Positions 16,409 to 25,366 of a stretch of DNA of 64,000 bases are shown here, in pieces. The notes under the pieces are model-generated. The model saw only the letters and a list, made by a program, of their open reading frames with translations. It did no database searches and was not told the DNA's origin. The translations under genes were made by a program, and so were the position numbers. This DNA is from JANMCE01 sp031410595 (lineage in GTDB: Bacteria; Actinomycetota; Acidimicrobiia; Acidimicrobiales; Ilumatobacteraceae), in the NCBI GenBank assembly GCA_031410595.1, contig JANNZM010000057.1, positions 62,001 through 126,000 on the forward strand. The letters run 5' to 3'. Within the stretch, counting starts at the first letter, position 1. Every line of letters starts with the position of its first letter.

Positions 16409-17086
16409 ATGGTGGGTAAACGAATGCCAGCCAGGAGGCTGAGGTCCATCGGTTTTGTTGTCGCGGCTGCGATTCTGGGTGCGGCCTGCGGAGGGTCGCA
16501 GTATCGCTACGTGTCAAACAGCACCGAGAACCTGTATCTCAAAGTGCCCAAGGACTGGAAGCAGTACAAGCTGACCGACACCGACAAAGATGGTCGGGCG
16601 GCGTCGATGCCTGAGGGCGCGCTGCGGATTTGGCACTACGCATACGACGCAGCTGGCGAGTCCAACACCGATAACCTGAAGACCGACTCGCCCGAGCACC
16701 CTGTCACCGACGTACAGGTCTGGTCGCTGAGCGACAGCACCAACGATCGGATGTCTCTTTCCCAGGTTCGATCGATTGCCTTCAATGGCTTCGACCCGTT
16801 GTTGCAGGAACCGGGCACGCCGCCGAAGTGGGAGGTGGTCGACTTTGCCGGAAAGGCCGATCTTCGACTCACCTTTCCGAAGGGCGTGACAGGCACACGC
16901 ATGGCGGTGAACGTCCCGAACAAAGACGATCCGTCGAAGTTTCACACCGTCGACGCCGCCACCCTTGTCGACCCGACAAACAAGCGGTTCTACATCCTTC
17001 GCACCCAATGCTCTTCGCAGTGTTATCTCGATAATCGACAGGTGATCGATACGGTCGCCGAATCCTGGACGGTCAACCGATCATGA
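16409..17086 (+). CDS. Putative lipoprotein upstream of the FtsH-like protease
   Basis: A 225-residue protein starting MVGKRMPARRLRS, with the signal IGFVVAAAILGAAC whose Cys fits lipidation. The mature part begins GGSQYRYVSNSTENLYLKVP and contains SLSQVRSIAFNGFDPL and a C-terminal segment with two Cys (TQCSSQCYLDNRQ). A GGGGAG lies about 7 bases before the ATG. The stop overlaps the protease start (ATGA), so the two are coupled. The fold is reminiscent of LpqN/PsbP-like lipoproteins but I cannot assign it. Confidence 0.68.
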   Translation: MVGKRMPARRLRSIGFVVAAAILGAACGGSQYRYVSNSTENLYLKVPKDWKQYKLTDTDKDGRAASMPEGALRIWHYAYDAAGESNTDNLKTDSPEHPVTDVQVWSLSDSTNDRMSLSQVRSIAFNGFDPLLQEPGTPPKWEVVDFAGKADLRLTFPKGVTGTRMAVNVPNKDDPSKFHTVDAATLVDPTNKRFYILRTQCSSQCYLDNRQVIDTVAESWTVNRS

Positions 17087-19461
17087 TCCCTCTTCCGCCC
17101 GATCACGTGGGCATCGTTCACGAGCCAGTCGAAGTCACCGAGGCCAAGCCTCGCCGCAAATTGCTGGCCTACGACCGAATCAAAGTACTGCTGCTGTTGA
17201 GCATCTGGGTCGGGTTCGGCGCGCTACTCAAACACAGCAGCAACCCCATCATCGGCTGGGGTGACTCGATTCTGGAGACGTTGCGAGGGAAGTGGTGGGT
17301 GTTCGCGATCGCTGGGTTCGAGATCGTGCGTCAGATTCACTACGTCATCAGCGAGAAGAACGGGAAGTACCACCAGTTGTGGGTGGAGAAAGTCTGGGGC
17401 GGCTGGGACCGGTTCTGGTCCACGCGCAATCCGTGGCTGCGCTTCCGTCTGGCTCGCATGGTGAAGCGGTCGTTCTGGTTTGTGGTGGTGATCGGGGCAT
17501 TTTCATCGCTCTGGGGCGTGTCATTCCTGCAGGGTGTCAGCGAGGCGCCGCGGCGGTTCTTCTACAACCCGTTTGGCACGCAGCAACCCTGGTTCTTCCA
17601 GCTGTTCTTCGTAATGGGTATCGGCGTGTTGCAGTTCGTTGCCATCTTCTGGTTCATGTCGCGCGGCGGCGTCGAGACTTACATGCCGGAAGACATCAAG
17701 ACCCGCTTCTCCGATGTGTGGGGCCAGGACAAGGTGCTGGAGAAGATCCGCGAAAACATCATCTTCCTCGACAAACCTGAGGAGATCGAACAGCGCGGTG
17801 GCCATGTGCCGGGCGGCATCTTGCTTTACGGCCCTCCGGGCACTGGCAAGACGCTGATCGCGGAAGCGGTTGCCGGCGAGACATCCAAGCCGTTCGTCTT
17901 TGTCGATCCGGGATCCTTCAAGGCGATGTTCGTCGGAGTCGGTGTGATGAAGGTGAAGGCGCTCTATAAGAAGCTACGCAAACTTTCCCTCCGCTACGGC
18001 GGGGTCATCGTCTTCTTTGATGAAGCCGACACACTCGGCAATCGCGGCGGCGCCGTAGCGGACGGGCAGAAATCGAACGAGTTCAGCTTCGCTGAACATC
18101 CTTGCAATGGACTCCACTACGCATCGGGGGCAACGCATCGCATGCTCGCCGAGCTTGGCGCTGAACCCGCTGGGGCAGAGAAAACGTCACCGCGGCGCGG
18201 CGGACGTTTCAACGTCATTGGTGGCATGGGTATGGGCGGAGCGATGGACGGGAGTCTCCAGGCCGTTCTGGCCGAAATGTCGGGGCTCAAAAAGCCCAAG
18301 GGTGGCATCTGGCGCTGGATGCGGACGTTTCTCACCATGCCCCCGCAGCGACCACCGAAGTACCGCATTCTCACCGTCATGGCCACCAATATGCCCGACT
18401 CGCTTGACCCCGCCCTCCTTCGGCCGGGACGGGTCGATCGCAAGTACCACGTGAACTATCCACTTCTGGAGGGTCGCATCAAGACCTTCGAGGGATATCT
18501 CAAGAAGGTGCGTCACGAGGTCACACCCGATCAGATCGAACGCCTAGCCACGATGTCGCCCCGTCTCTCCGGTGCCGCGGTGAAGGACATCGTGAACGAA
18601 GCGCTCATCGCTGCGATGCGGCGCGGTCGCGATTTCGTGAGTTGGTCCGACATCATCGAGGCACGGGTCTTCAAGATGCACGGCGTGCCCGACGGGACCG
18701 CGTCCACGCAACTCGAGCAGTACGAAACCGCTGTGCATGAGGCGTGCCACGCGGTGGCCACGTACCGACTGCGAAAACGCGACTCCATAGACGTCGCCAC
18801 CATCGAAAAGCGTGGGTCGGTCGGTGGGTTCGTGTCGTGGGTGCCCGTGGAGGAGCGAGACTTCTCGTGGAAATCTGAAATGGAGAACGACGTCATCTGC
18901 GCGGTCGCTTCGCTCGCCGGTGAGCGCCTGTTCTTCGGCAATGACAACTCACAGGGCGTCGGTGGCGACCTGGCTGCCTGCACCATGATGGTGACGGCCA
19001 TGCTCAACCGAGCGGGGATGGGCGACACCATTGCCTCCCGGTCGGGCAGCTTCGATGGGCACGGACCGAAGCGCATGAACGACTCGGACGAAAAAGTCGA
19101 AAAGTATTTGCAGGTGCTGTACCAGCGAGCGGTGGCCCTCCTGAAAGACAATGAGTGGTTCGTCCTCGCTATCGCCCATGCACTGGTGAGCCGGCGCACG
19201 ATCACCGGTGACGACATAACCGCGATTGAACAAGGCACGATGGGTGTCACGCTCGACGGTGCGTGGTATCACAATGCCATCAATCGGGACGCGCTCCATC
19301 GGTTCCATCAGACGGCGCAGGAGGCGCATAACGCCATGCTTCCGCACGCGGTTCTCACGCTCCCGCCGCTGCCACCCGTCGGGCTGTTACCTCCGCCTCC
19401 GCCATCGTGGTCCGTTCCGCCCCCGCCGCCGCCCCCGCCGCCTGCTCGGGTATCCAGGTAG
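17083..19461 (+). CDS. Divergent FtsH-like AAA+ membrane protease
   Basis: A 792-residue protein. TM-like segments lie near residues 33-50, 72-88, 130-150 and 172-193. An AAA+ domain follows with Walker A GPPGTGKT (250-257), Walker B VIVFFDEAD (308-316) and the second region of homology ATNMPDSLDPALLRPGR (434-450). The M41-type zinc motif HEACH is at 552-556 and a possible third ligand Asp629 at GVGGDL. Odd points are four rather than two membrane segments, an insertion of about 100 residues (325-425) between Walker B and the second homology region, and a Pro-rich C-terminus. A canonical FtsH is probably encoded elsewhere. Confidence 0.85.
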   Translation: MIPLPPDHVGIVHEPVEVTEAKPRRKLLAYDRIKVLLLLSIWVGFGALLKHSSNPIIGWGDSILETLRGKWWVFAIAGFEIVRQIHYVISEKNGKYHQLWVEKVWGGWDRFWSTRNPWLRFRLARMVKRSFWFVVVIGAFSSLWGVSFLQGVSEAPRRFFYNPFGTQQPWFFQLFFVMGIGVLQFVAIFWFMSRGGVETYMPEDIKTRFSDVWGQDKVLEKIRENIIFLDKPEEIEQRGGHVPGGILLYGPPGTGKTLIAEAVAGETSKPFVFVDPGSFKAMFVGVGVMKVKALYKKLRKLSLRYGGVIVFFDEADTLGNRGGAVADGQKSNEFSFAEHPCNGLHYASGATHRMLAELGAEPAGAEKTSPRRGGRFNVIGGMGMGGAMDGSLQAVLAEMSGLKKPKGGIWRWMRTFLTMPPQRPPKYRILTVMATNMPDSLDPALLRPGRVDRKYHVNYPLLEGRIKTFEGYLKKVRHEVTPDQIERLATMSPRLSGAAVKDIVNEALIAAMRRGRDFVSWSDIIEARVFKMHGVPDGTASTQLEQYETAVHEACHAVATYRLRKRDSIDVATIEKRGSVGGFVSWVPVEERDFSWKSEMENDVICAVASLAGERLFFGNDNSQGVGGDLAACTMMVTAMLNRAGMGDTIASRSGSFDGHGPKRMNDSDEKVEKYLQVLYQRAVALLKDNEWFVLAIAHALVSRRTITGDDITAIEQGTMGVTLDGAWYHNAINRDALHRFHQTAQEAHNAMLPHAVLTLPPLPPVGLLPPPPPSWSVPPPPPPPPPARVSR

Positions 19462-19479
19462 GGGCGTAGGCTGGTCGGT

Positions 19480-20157
19480 ATGACCAGCGAAGCGGTGACG
19501 CCAAAGGTTGGGTGGGGTGTGCTCCACCTCTTCTGTAAACCAACGCCGTTCGCCGATGGTGAGGCCTTAGTGGCTGCCGTCAAAGCAACGCAGGCCACTG
19601 GTCATCAGGTGGTCACAGCCTCGATGCTCGGACACAAAGCCGACCTGTGCGTCATGATCGTGGGACCCGATCTGCGCGAGCTACGCCGCCTGCAGACGGC
19701 CGTGCAGCACGCGGGCTATGAGGTGGTGGACAGCTACGCCTCCATGACTGAGGTCAGCGAGTACGCGGCGGGTATGCCGATGGCAATGCTGAAGCCGCGC
19801 CTTGAACCCGTCCTGCCGCCCGAAGGCAAGCCGGCGTTCTGTTTCTACCCGATGTCGAAGAAGCGTGAGGTCGGTGCCAACTGGTTCACGTTGCCCTTCG
19901 ATGAACGCAAGGAACTCATGCATGAACACGGCACGTCCGGGCGAAAGTTCGCCGGACGCATCGTGCAACTCATCTCGGGGTCAGCCGGTCTTGACGACTA
20001 CGAGTGGGGCGTGACCTTGTTCGGCCAGTACCCCGACGACCTGAAAGAAGTCGTGTACACGATGCGGTTTGATCGGGCCTCGTCCATTTTTGCCGAGTTC
20101 GGACCGTTTTACGTCGGCATGGTGACGCCGATCGAGGAACTGGTTGCGTCGCTCTAA
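19480..20157 (+). CDS. hemQ: Coproheme decarboxylase (chlorite-dismutase family)
   Basis: A 225-residue protein of the HemQ group. FCFYPMSKKREVGANWFTLP carries the conserved Tyr, and ERKELMHEHGTSGRKFAGR and SGSAGLDDYEWGVTLFG are diagnostic of HemQ. HemQ makes heme b from coproheme in the Gram-positive, coproporphyrin-dependent route, so this organism very likely uses that route. The N-terminus (MTSEAVTPKVGWGVLHLF) is short. It is transcribed alone, converging on the binding-protein gene with a 4-base overlap. Confidence 0.92.
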   Translation: MTSEAVTPKVGWGVLHLFCKPTPFADGEALVAAVKATQATGHQVVTASMLGHKADLCVMIVGPDLRELRRLQTAVQHAGYEVVDSYASMTEVSEYAAGMPMAMLKPRLEPVLPPEGKPAFCFYPMSKKREVGANWFTLPFDERKELMHEHGTSGRKFAGRIVQLISGSAGLDDYEWGVTLFGQYPDDLKEVVYTMRFDRASSIFAEFGPFYVGMVTPIEELVASL

Positions 20158-21428
20158 CGCAGCGAAACGGGCAGGGGCATGAGAATGTCCTTGCCGTCGG
20201 CATCGAACATGAAGTTATCGAAAAGGCCGGTGTTCACGTCGCCGGCGTCGGTGAGGTCGAGGGAGCCGGACGCTCCGACCAAGTCGATGTTCCGCTTTTC
20301 CCCAATGGCAGCAACGCACTCTTTGAACGAACTGCACGTGGCACCGCCGCGGCTGACGGTGAGTATGGCGCTGGCCAATCGGGATGGGACATCGCTTGCG
20401 ATTGACAACGCCGCCAGCGCGATGAGGTTGACGCAGTCGTAGGCATACGCTGCGTAGGTGTCGGCCACGCCGCCGGCGACGGCCGCATAGCTCTCCAACC
20501 AGGCACCGGTACCAGGATGCGAGAGAGGAGCCACGCCTTCGACGCCGTCCAGCCACCTCGGATTTGCGGCCGGTCGGGACGATGACGCACCGACGCCGCG
20601 CAGACCGTCGTTCACAACGATTTTGGTTTTGGTGTCCCCATTCGAACGCAGAGCTGCCAGAACCTTGGCGCCCGGCTCACCGGCGCCGACGACGGCAACC
20701 GAGTCGGGTTGCGTGCCAGCGAAGACGCGCGCTGACACGTCTTTGAAGAGCTTGGCCGTCGGATCGTAGGGAAACGAGTTGAGCACGCTGACCCCCTGCC
20801 GGGCGAGGTCACTGCGCAGCCCCTGATTGAAAGCCGCGCCGTAGGTGTCGTCCGGATACACGATCGAGGTGGTCTTCCCACCGGTGAGGTCGATGACCGT
20901 GGCCATGGCTTTTGCTTGGAGGCTGTCGCTGGGAATGGTGCGGAAGAAGTAGCCGCCATCGGCGACATCGGACAGCGCGTCGGCCGTCGCGAGCGGCGAA
21001 CAGGTGGGCATCTGATTGGCGGCGAGCCGGTCCCGCAACCCGAGCGCGACCCGGGAGGAAGCCGGTCCGATGACCGCGTCCACCCTCCCTTCGACAAAAA
21101 GTTGTTCGAGTGCGGCGGACGCAGAGGCAACATCAGCACCCTCATCGAACTGGATCACATCGATCGGTTGATTGAAGACACCGCCAGCCTGATTGATCTC
21201 GTTTTTGGCCAATTCGATAGCCTTGAGAAGCGGCGCCGAAAGTGCCGCTCCGGGCCCGGTTGTGGGCAAAAGCACGCCAATACGCAACAATCCGTCGCCG
21301 GCGGCAACCCTGGGTTTGAGCACCGTAATGGGCGTGGTTGTTGTCCCCGTCCGGGGCTCGACGTTGCTGCAGGAGGCGGCTAAAAGCGCGGCCGCGAGCC
21401 ACATTCCATTGCCGACTCGCCGATCCAT
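20154..21428 (-). CDS. ABC-transporter substrate-binding lipoprotein, type 1 (amino-acid-like)
   Basis: A 424-residue periplasmic-binding protein of the Leu/Ile/Val fold. The lipoprotein signal MWLAAALLAASC is followed by a Thr-rich linker, then LRIGVLLPTTGPGAALSAPL and AVIGPASSRVALGLRDRLA. No permease or ATPase gene is adjacent, so it is an orphan receptor, and the ligand cannot be predicted. The 3' end overlaps hemQ by four bases on the opposite strand. Confidence 0.85.
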   Translation of the reverse strand: MDRRVGNGMWLAAALLAASCSNVEPRTGTTTTPITVLKPRVAAGDGLLRIGVLLPTTGPGAALSAPLLKAIELAKNEINQAGGVFNQPIDVIQFDEGADVASASAALEQLFVEGRVDAVIGPASSRVALGLRDRLAANQMPTCSPLATADALSDVADGGYFFRTIPSDSLQAKAMATVIDLTGGKTTSIVYPDDTYGAAFNQGLRSDLARQGVSVLNSFPYDPTAKLFKDVSARVFAGTQPDSVAVVGAGEPGAKVLAALRSNGDTKTKIVVNDGLRGVGASSSRPAANPRWLDGVEGVAPLSHPGTGAWLESYAAVAGGVADTYAAYAYDCVNLIALAALSIASDVPSRLASAILTVSRGGATCSSFKECVAAIGEKRNIDLVGASGSLDLTDAGDVNTGLFDNFMFDADGKDILMPLPVSLR

Positions 21429-21467
21429 CTTGTTGAGTGTAGGTCCGACAGACCATCATTCTCTCCT

Positions 21468-22175
21468 GTGCCCACCGAGTTGTTGTATCTACGCGACGCT
21501 TACCTGACCGGATTCTCCGGTACGGTCCTCGAGTTACGCGGCGACGAGATTCGGCTTGATGCCACCGCGTTCTATCCGACGGGCGGCGGCCAGCCTCATG
21601 ACACCGGCCGGTTGGCCGGGTTGTCGGTGGTCGATGTCAACAAAGAAGGCGACGTCGTCTGGCACAAAGTTGAGGGCGGTCCGCGACCCGTCCTGGGAGA
21701 AACCGTGACGGGAACGATCGAGTGGAAACGTCGTCACGCACTGATGCGCACCCACACCGCGCTGCACGTGCTGTGCGGTGTGATCTGGAATGAATGGAAG
21801 GTGCCCGTCACCGGCGGCAACATGCAGCAACTGTCGGCACGGATGGACTTCGAGTTCGACCCGTTGCCCGAAGGATTTGCGACCAACATCGAAGAACTGG
21901 TCAATCATGAACTGGCCGCCAACCGCGCCATCGAAGTGCACTTCCTTCCGCGTGAAAACGCGGTTGAGGATCAGGATCTCATTCGCACCAAGGCGAACCT
22001 CATCCCTGAATCGGTGATGGAAATACGCGTGGTCGACATTGTTGGGCTCGACCGGCAGGCCGACGGCGGAACCCACGTACGCTCGACCGGTGAGGTCGGG
22101 CGGATCCGCGTGTTGAAGACCGAGAACAAGGGCAAAGGCAACAAACGCATTCGCCTTGAGGTCATCTCGGCGTGA
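21468..22175 (+). CDS. alaX: Alanyl-tRNA editing protein, AlaX type
   Basis: A 235-residue trans-editing protein that removes Ser or Gly wrongly attached to tRNA-Ala. It has DATAFYPTGGGQPHDTG and the first metal pair in RTHTALHVL. In the second site the usual Cys of CGGTHV is Asp (ADGGTHVRSTGEVG), so one metal ligand differs from the classical set. The start is a GTG at 21468. The stop overlaps larE by four bases, so the genes are coupled though functionally unrelated. Confidence 0.88.
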   Translation: MPTELLYLRDAYLTGFSGTVLELRGDEIRLDATAFYPTGGGQPHDTGRLAGLSVVDVNKEGDVVWHKVEGGPRPVLGETVTGTIEWKRRHALMRTHTALHVLCGVIWNEWKVPVTGGNMQQLSARMDFEFDPLPEGFATNIEELVNHELAANRAIEVHFLPRENAVEDQDLIRTKANLIPESVMEIRVVDIVGLDRQADGGTHVRSTGEVGRIRVLKTENKGKGNKRIRLEVISA

Positions 22176-22963
22176 CCGCCTCACTCGACGACCTTCGAGC
22201 GATCCTGCGCGACCTCGAAGACGTCGTCGTAGCGTTCTCGGGCGGCGCCGACTCATCGTTGCTTGCCGCCGTCGCCAACGACACCCTCGGGTCCGATCAT
22301 TGCCACGTTGTGACCGCGGTTTCGCCGTCGCTGGCCGGGCGTGAGGCGCAGGATTGCGCAGACCTGGCGGCTGAATGGGGCCTTCGTTTTTCGACAGTAC
22401 CAACCAGCGAGATGGAAAACGCGGCGTACCGAGTGAATGACCGCGACCGCTGTTTCCACTGCAAATCTGCGCTTATGGATGCCCTTGAGCCGGTTTTGGC
22501 CGTCGCCGGCACGTCGGTGGTCGTGCTGGGCGTGAACGTCGATGACCTGGGCGATCACCGCCCCGGCCAACAAGCTGCCGCGCAGCGGGGTGCCCGATTT
22601 CCCCTGGTGGAGTCGGGCTTCACGAAGGCCGATGTGCGTCGCGTCTCGGCTGAACTCGGGCTGCGCACCTGGGACAAGCCGGCCGCACCATGCCTCGCCT
22701 CGCGCCTGCCGTACGGCACGCCGGTATCGGTCTCACTGCTCACCCAGGTGGAGCGAGCCGAAGGAGCGCTGCACGCGCTTGGCTTCGCCGACCTGCGGGT
22801 GCGTCATTACGGCGACACCGCCCGCATCGAAGTGCCTCTCACCGATCTGCCTCGCCTGATCGACCAGCAGGCCGGCGTGACGGCGGCGGTGCATGCGGTG
22901 GGGTACCGCTACGTCACCGTCGACCTTGACGGCTTGCGATCAGGAAATCTGAATGGGAGCTGA
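22172..22963 (+). CDS. larE: ATP-dependent sacrificial sulfur transferase, LarE family
   Basis: A 263-residue PP-loop protein. It has the PP-loop FSGGADSSLLAAV, then NDRDRCFHCKSAL, GVNVDDLGDHRPGQQAA, and DKPAAPCLASRLPYGTPV with the Cys that corresponds to the sacrificial one in characterised LarE. LarE donates sulfur for the nickel-pincer cofactor of lactate racemase. larB and larC are not beside it, so its acceptor here is uncertain. It overlaps alaX upstream (4 bp) and the next gene (11 bp). Confidence 0.88.
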   Translation: MTASLDDLRAILRDLEDVVVAFSGGADSSLLAAVANDTLGSDHCHVVTAVSPSLAGREAQDCADLAAEWGLRFSTVPTSEMENAAYRVNDRDRCFHCKSALMDALEPVLAVAGTSVVVLGVNVDDLGDHRPGQQAAAQRGARFPLVESGFTKADVRRVSAELGLRTWDKPAAPCLASRLPYGTPVSVSLLTQVERAEGALHALGFADLRVRHYGDTARIEVPLTDLPRLIDQQAGVTAAVHAVGYRYVTVDLDGLRSGNLNGS

Positions 22964-23396
22964 CCCGGTCGACTACGGCGCCGACCTGGCTGCCGCGGTC
23001 GACCGGGTCCTGCCCGGCTGGGTCGTGCGCAATGTCCGGCGCTTTCGTAATGATCTCGATGTCGAGGCCGCGGCGGCTGGTGACGAGGCACGCCGAGAGA
23101 TCGGTGCACGCCTGCGCCGACTGCTGGAGACCGATCTCGATCAACAACGATCCAACCCCCTCGCCATTCTGCGGACCGCTACTCGGTATCCCACGCAGGT
23201 TCTCGCTGCGGCCGGTGTTCTCCGTGTTGTTCGCGAGCCGTTCGCGGTGGAAGCTTTTCCGGAGGACATATACAACTTGTCTCCCGCCACGTGGTCCGAC
23301 ATCGACCCGGCGTTGGCGGATTACGGCATTGCCTGGAGCGCCTGGAAAGCGCATGAGTTTCTCCGACGACGCCGCGCCGAAGGCAAGCGGGCATGA
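22953..23396 (+). CDS. Conserved-looking hypothetical protein after larE
   Basis: A 147-residue soluble protein rich in Arg, Ala and Asp, with DLDVEAAAAGDEARREIGARL, then YPTQVLAAAGVLRVVREPF and ENIY-like EDIYNLSPATWSDIDPAL. It has no Cys, signal or membrane segment and looks helical. It overlaps larE by 11 bases, so it is translated with it. I do not recognise a characterised family. Confidence 0.65.
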   Translation: MGADPVDYGADLAAAVDRVLPGWVVRNVRRFRNDLDVEAAAAGDEARREIGARLRRLLETDLDQQRSNPLAILRTATRYPTQVLAAAGVLRVVREPFAVEAFPEDIYNLSPATWSDIDPALADYGIAWSAWKAHEFLRRRRAEGKRA

Positions 23397-23473
23397 GCGC
23401 TGAATCGAACCCGAGCAAGTCTTAACGGGTTCCAACCCCTGCTCCGTCTGGAAACCGATAAGTTGCCGCTTCG

Positions 23474-25264
23474 ATGCGTAGCTGGCGGACACGAATAACA
23501 CGGCCCCCGGCCCTTTGGGTCGGCTTCTTCGTCGCCCTCGTCACCGTTGTCGGGTCCGTCGCTGCCTTCAACAACAACCGACACCAGTCGCCGTCGTCCG
23601 CGGTCGTGCTAGCGGCAGAAGTCACCGGTGCCACCACCGCAGCCCGCCCCACCGCGGTACCCACAACCACATCGGTGCCCGCGACCACATCGGTGCCGAC
23701 GACCACGATCGTTCCTCCGGCCACGACTTCGGTTCCCACAACCTCTTCCGCCGCGCCGCCTGTGATAACGGTTGCCACGACCAGTACGACCAGCACGACC
23801 GAGGCCGAGGCCACCACGACCGAAGCAGCAACCACTACGACGATTGCGGCCACGACCACGACGACCACACCGCTGGCCCGCACGATCGATTTGCAGGTGC
23901 GGGGCGCCTTCGTCGGCCCACCTGTCTCGAACCGGGCGACGTTCGTGTCGGTCACGGTCAGCAACGGCGGGCCGCAGGCTGCCCTGGCCCCGAGGGTCGG
24001 CGTTGTAGTGCCCTCCGAATACACCGACGTCGTTTCGCTCGAACCCGCGTGGTTGTGCGCCCGAACCAGCACGGGCCTCACGTGCGACGGACCGGTCATT
24101 CCCAGCGGGTCATTCACCTCGTTCGCGCTTCGCGGCAAACTCACCGAAGACATCGTGCTCCAATCCGATCGACCGCTTGCTTCGTCAATCAAGCCCGGCC
24201 TTCTCACGCCCAAGCCGCTGCAGTTCGCAGTGCATGACGAGGCGATTGGCGCAACTGATACCGACCCGACCTCAGACACCGCACAGTTGCCCTTCCCGCC
24301 GACCATCGCCGGGAAGGGCCTCGCCACGTTGACGACTCGAACCCTGCGCGGCGGACTCGCCATGACCGCCAACACCTTGCTTGCCTGCGACGCGGCCGCA
24401 CCACCGTGTGCATCCGCCATGGTCAGTGGTGACAACATCAGCGCGGTCATGACGCCGACCAATACGCTGGCGGCAATGGTCGTCGGCACAACCGCGTCAT
24501 CGTCGGCGACCCTGCAACTCGCCAACGGTGCCACCGTCTCGGAGGCCTATCTCGTGTGGGGAGCGGCGTCGATGGACGGCACCAGTTTGGCCCCCGACGG
24601 TCTGGCGGTTGCATGGTTGTCGACGTCCGCCGCCGGCCCCGCCTTCCTGCGCACGTCACTGCAGTCGGTAGGAACGAACGACTTTTACGCCCGCGCTGAT
24701 GTCACCGATCTTGTGCGTCAACAGGGCAGCGGCGTCTACGGGTTCGGCCTCGTCGGTGGCCTGGCTGGTGTCAGCAGCTCGAATCAGTCGGCTGGATGGG
24801 CGCTCGTGGTTCTCTACACACACGACACCGAACCGGTCCGGTCCGTCGTGGTGCTCGACGGCCTCAGCGTGATGGGCGGCGGGCCGTCCACGACGGTGGA
24901 GTTGGGCGCGCTCGGCCCCGTCGCCACGACTCGGCCGGCTCAGGTTGGTTTCGTGACATTCGACGGCGATCGAGGCCAGGCTGATGTGGTCTGCCTGAAC
25001 GGCATCCGGGTCCATGACGCCGTGAATCCCACCACGGTCGGGCCCTGTGATCAGGCGTATCCCACCGATGACGCCTTCAATGCCACCATCAGTCAGCACG
25101 GCGTTCTACAGCCCGTCGACACTGCCGGCCACACGACCAGCCTCGGGTTCGACGCTGATCTCATCGACACCGCAGTACCCGTCGAAGCGGCGTCACGCCT
25201 GACCATCACGGCTACCGTCGACGTGGTTCGCATCGGTCTGATAGCCATCGTGATTGACCGCTGA
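23474..25264 (+). CDS. Large secreted/surface protein with Thr-rich stalk
   Basis: A 596-residue exported protein. A signal or anchor (ALWVGFFVALVTVVGSVAAF) is followed by about 110 residues of Thr/Ala/Val-rich low complexity (TTSVPTTTIVPPATTSVPTT), then a DUF11-like beta domain (RGAFVGPPVSNRATFVSVTV), then a C-terminal beta-rich domain with SEAYLVWGAA, ARADVTDLV and GWALVVLYTHD. That pattern occurs in large actinobacterial and myxobacterial surface proteins. No LPxTG motif is seen. It lies just before a surface-type sortase fusion gene and may belong to the same envelope structure. Confidence 0.72.
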   Translation: MRSWRTRITRPPALWVGFFVALVTVVGSVAAFNNNRHQSPSSAVVLAAEVTGATTAARPTAVPTTTSVPATTSVPTTTIVPPATTSVPTTSSAAPPVITVATTSTTSTTEAEATTTEAATTTTIAATTTTTTPLARTIDLQVRGAFVGPPVSNRATFVSVTVSNGGPQAALAPRVGVVVPSEYTDVVSLEPAWLCARTSTGLTCDGPVIPSGSFTSFALRGKLTEDIVLQSDRPLASSIKPGLLTPKPLQFAVHDEAIGATDTDPTSDTAQLPFPPTIAGKGLATLTTRTLRGGLAMTANTLLACDAAAPPCASAMVSGDNISAVMTPTNTLAAMVVGTTASSSATLQLANGATVSEAYLVWGAASMDGTSLAPDGLAVAWLSTSAAGPAFLRTSLQSVGTNDFYARADVTDLVRQQGSGVYGFGLVGGLAGVSSSNQSAGWALVVLYTHDTEPVRSVVVLDGLSVMGGGPSTTVELGALGPVATTRPAQVGFVTFDGDRGQADVVCLNGIRVHDAVNPTTVGPCDQAYPTDDAFNATISQHGVLQPVDTAGHTTSLGFDADLIDTAVPVEAASRLTITATVDVVRIGLIAIVIDR

Positions 25265-25366
25265 TGTTCACGAGGCGTTGCCACCGGACCGTAAGAATTG
25301 TAACGTTCGGGCCACAGTCCTGGATGATAGACAGATTTTCTCGGCGGGCGAGATTGAGGCGATTTC

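Noticed and set aside
23422..24534. Long Val-rich open frame on the minus strand
   Set aside because: It is antisense to the Thr-rich stalk of the secreted protein; its Val/Ala runs mirror the ACC/ACG codons.
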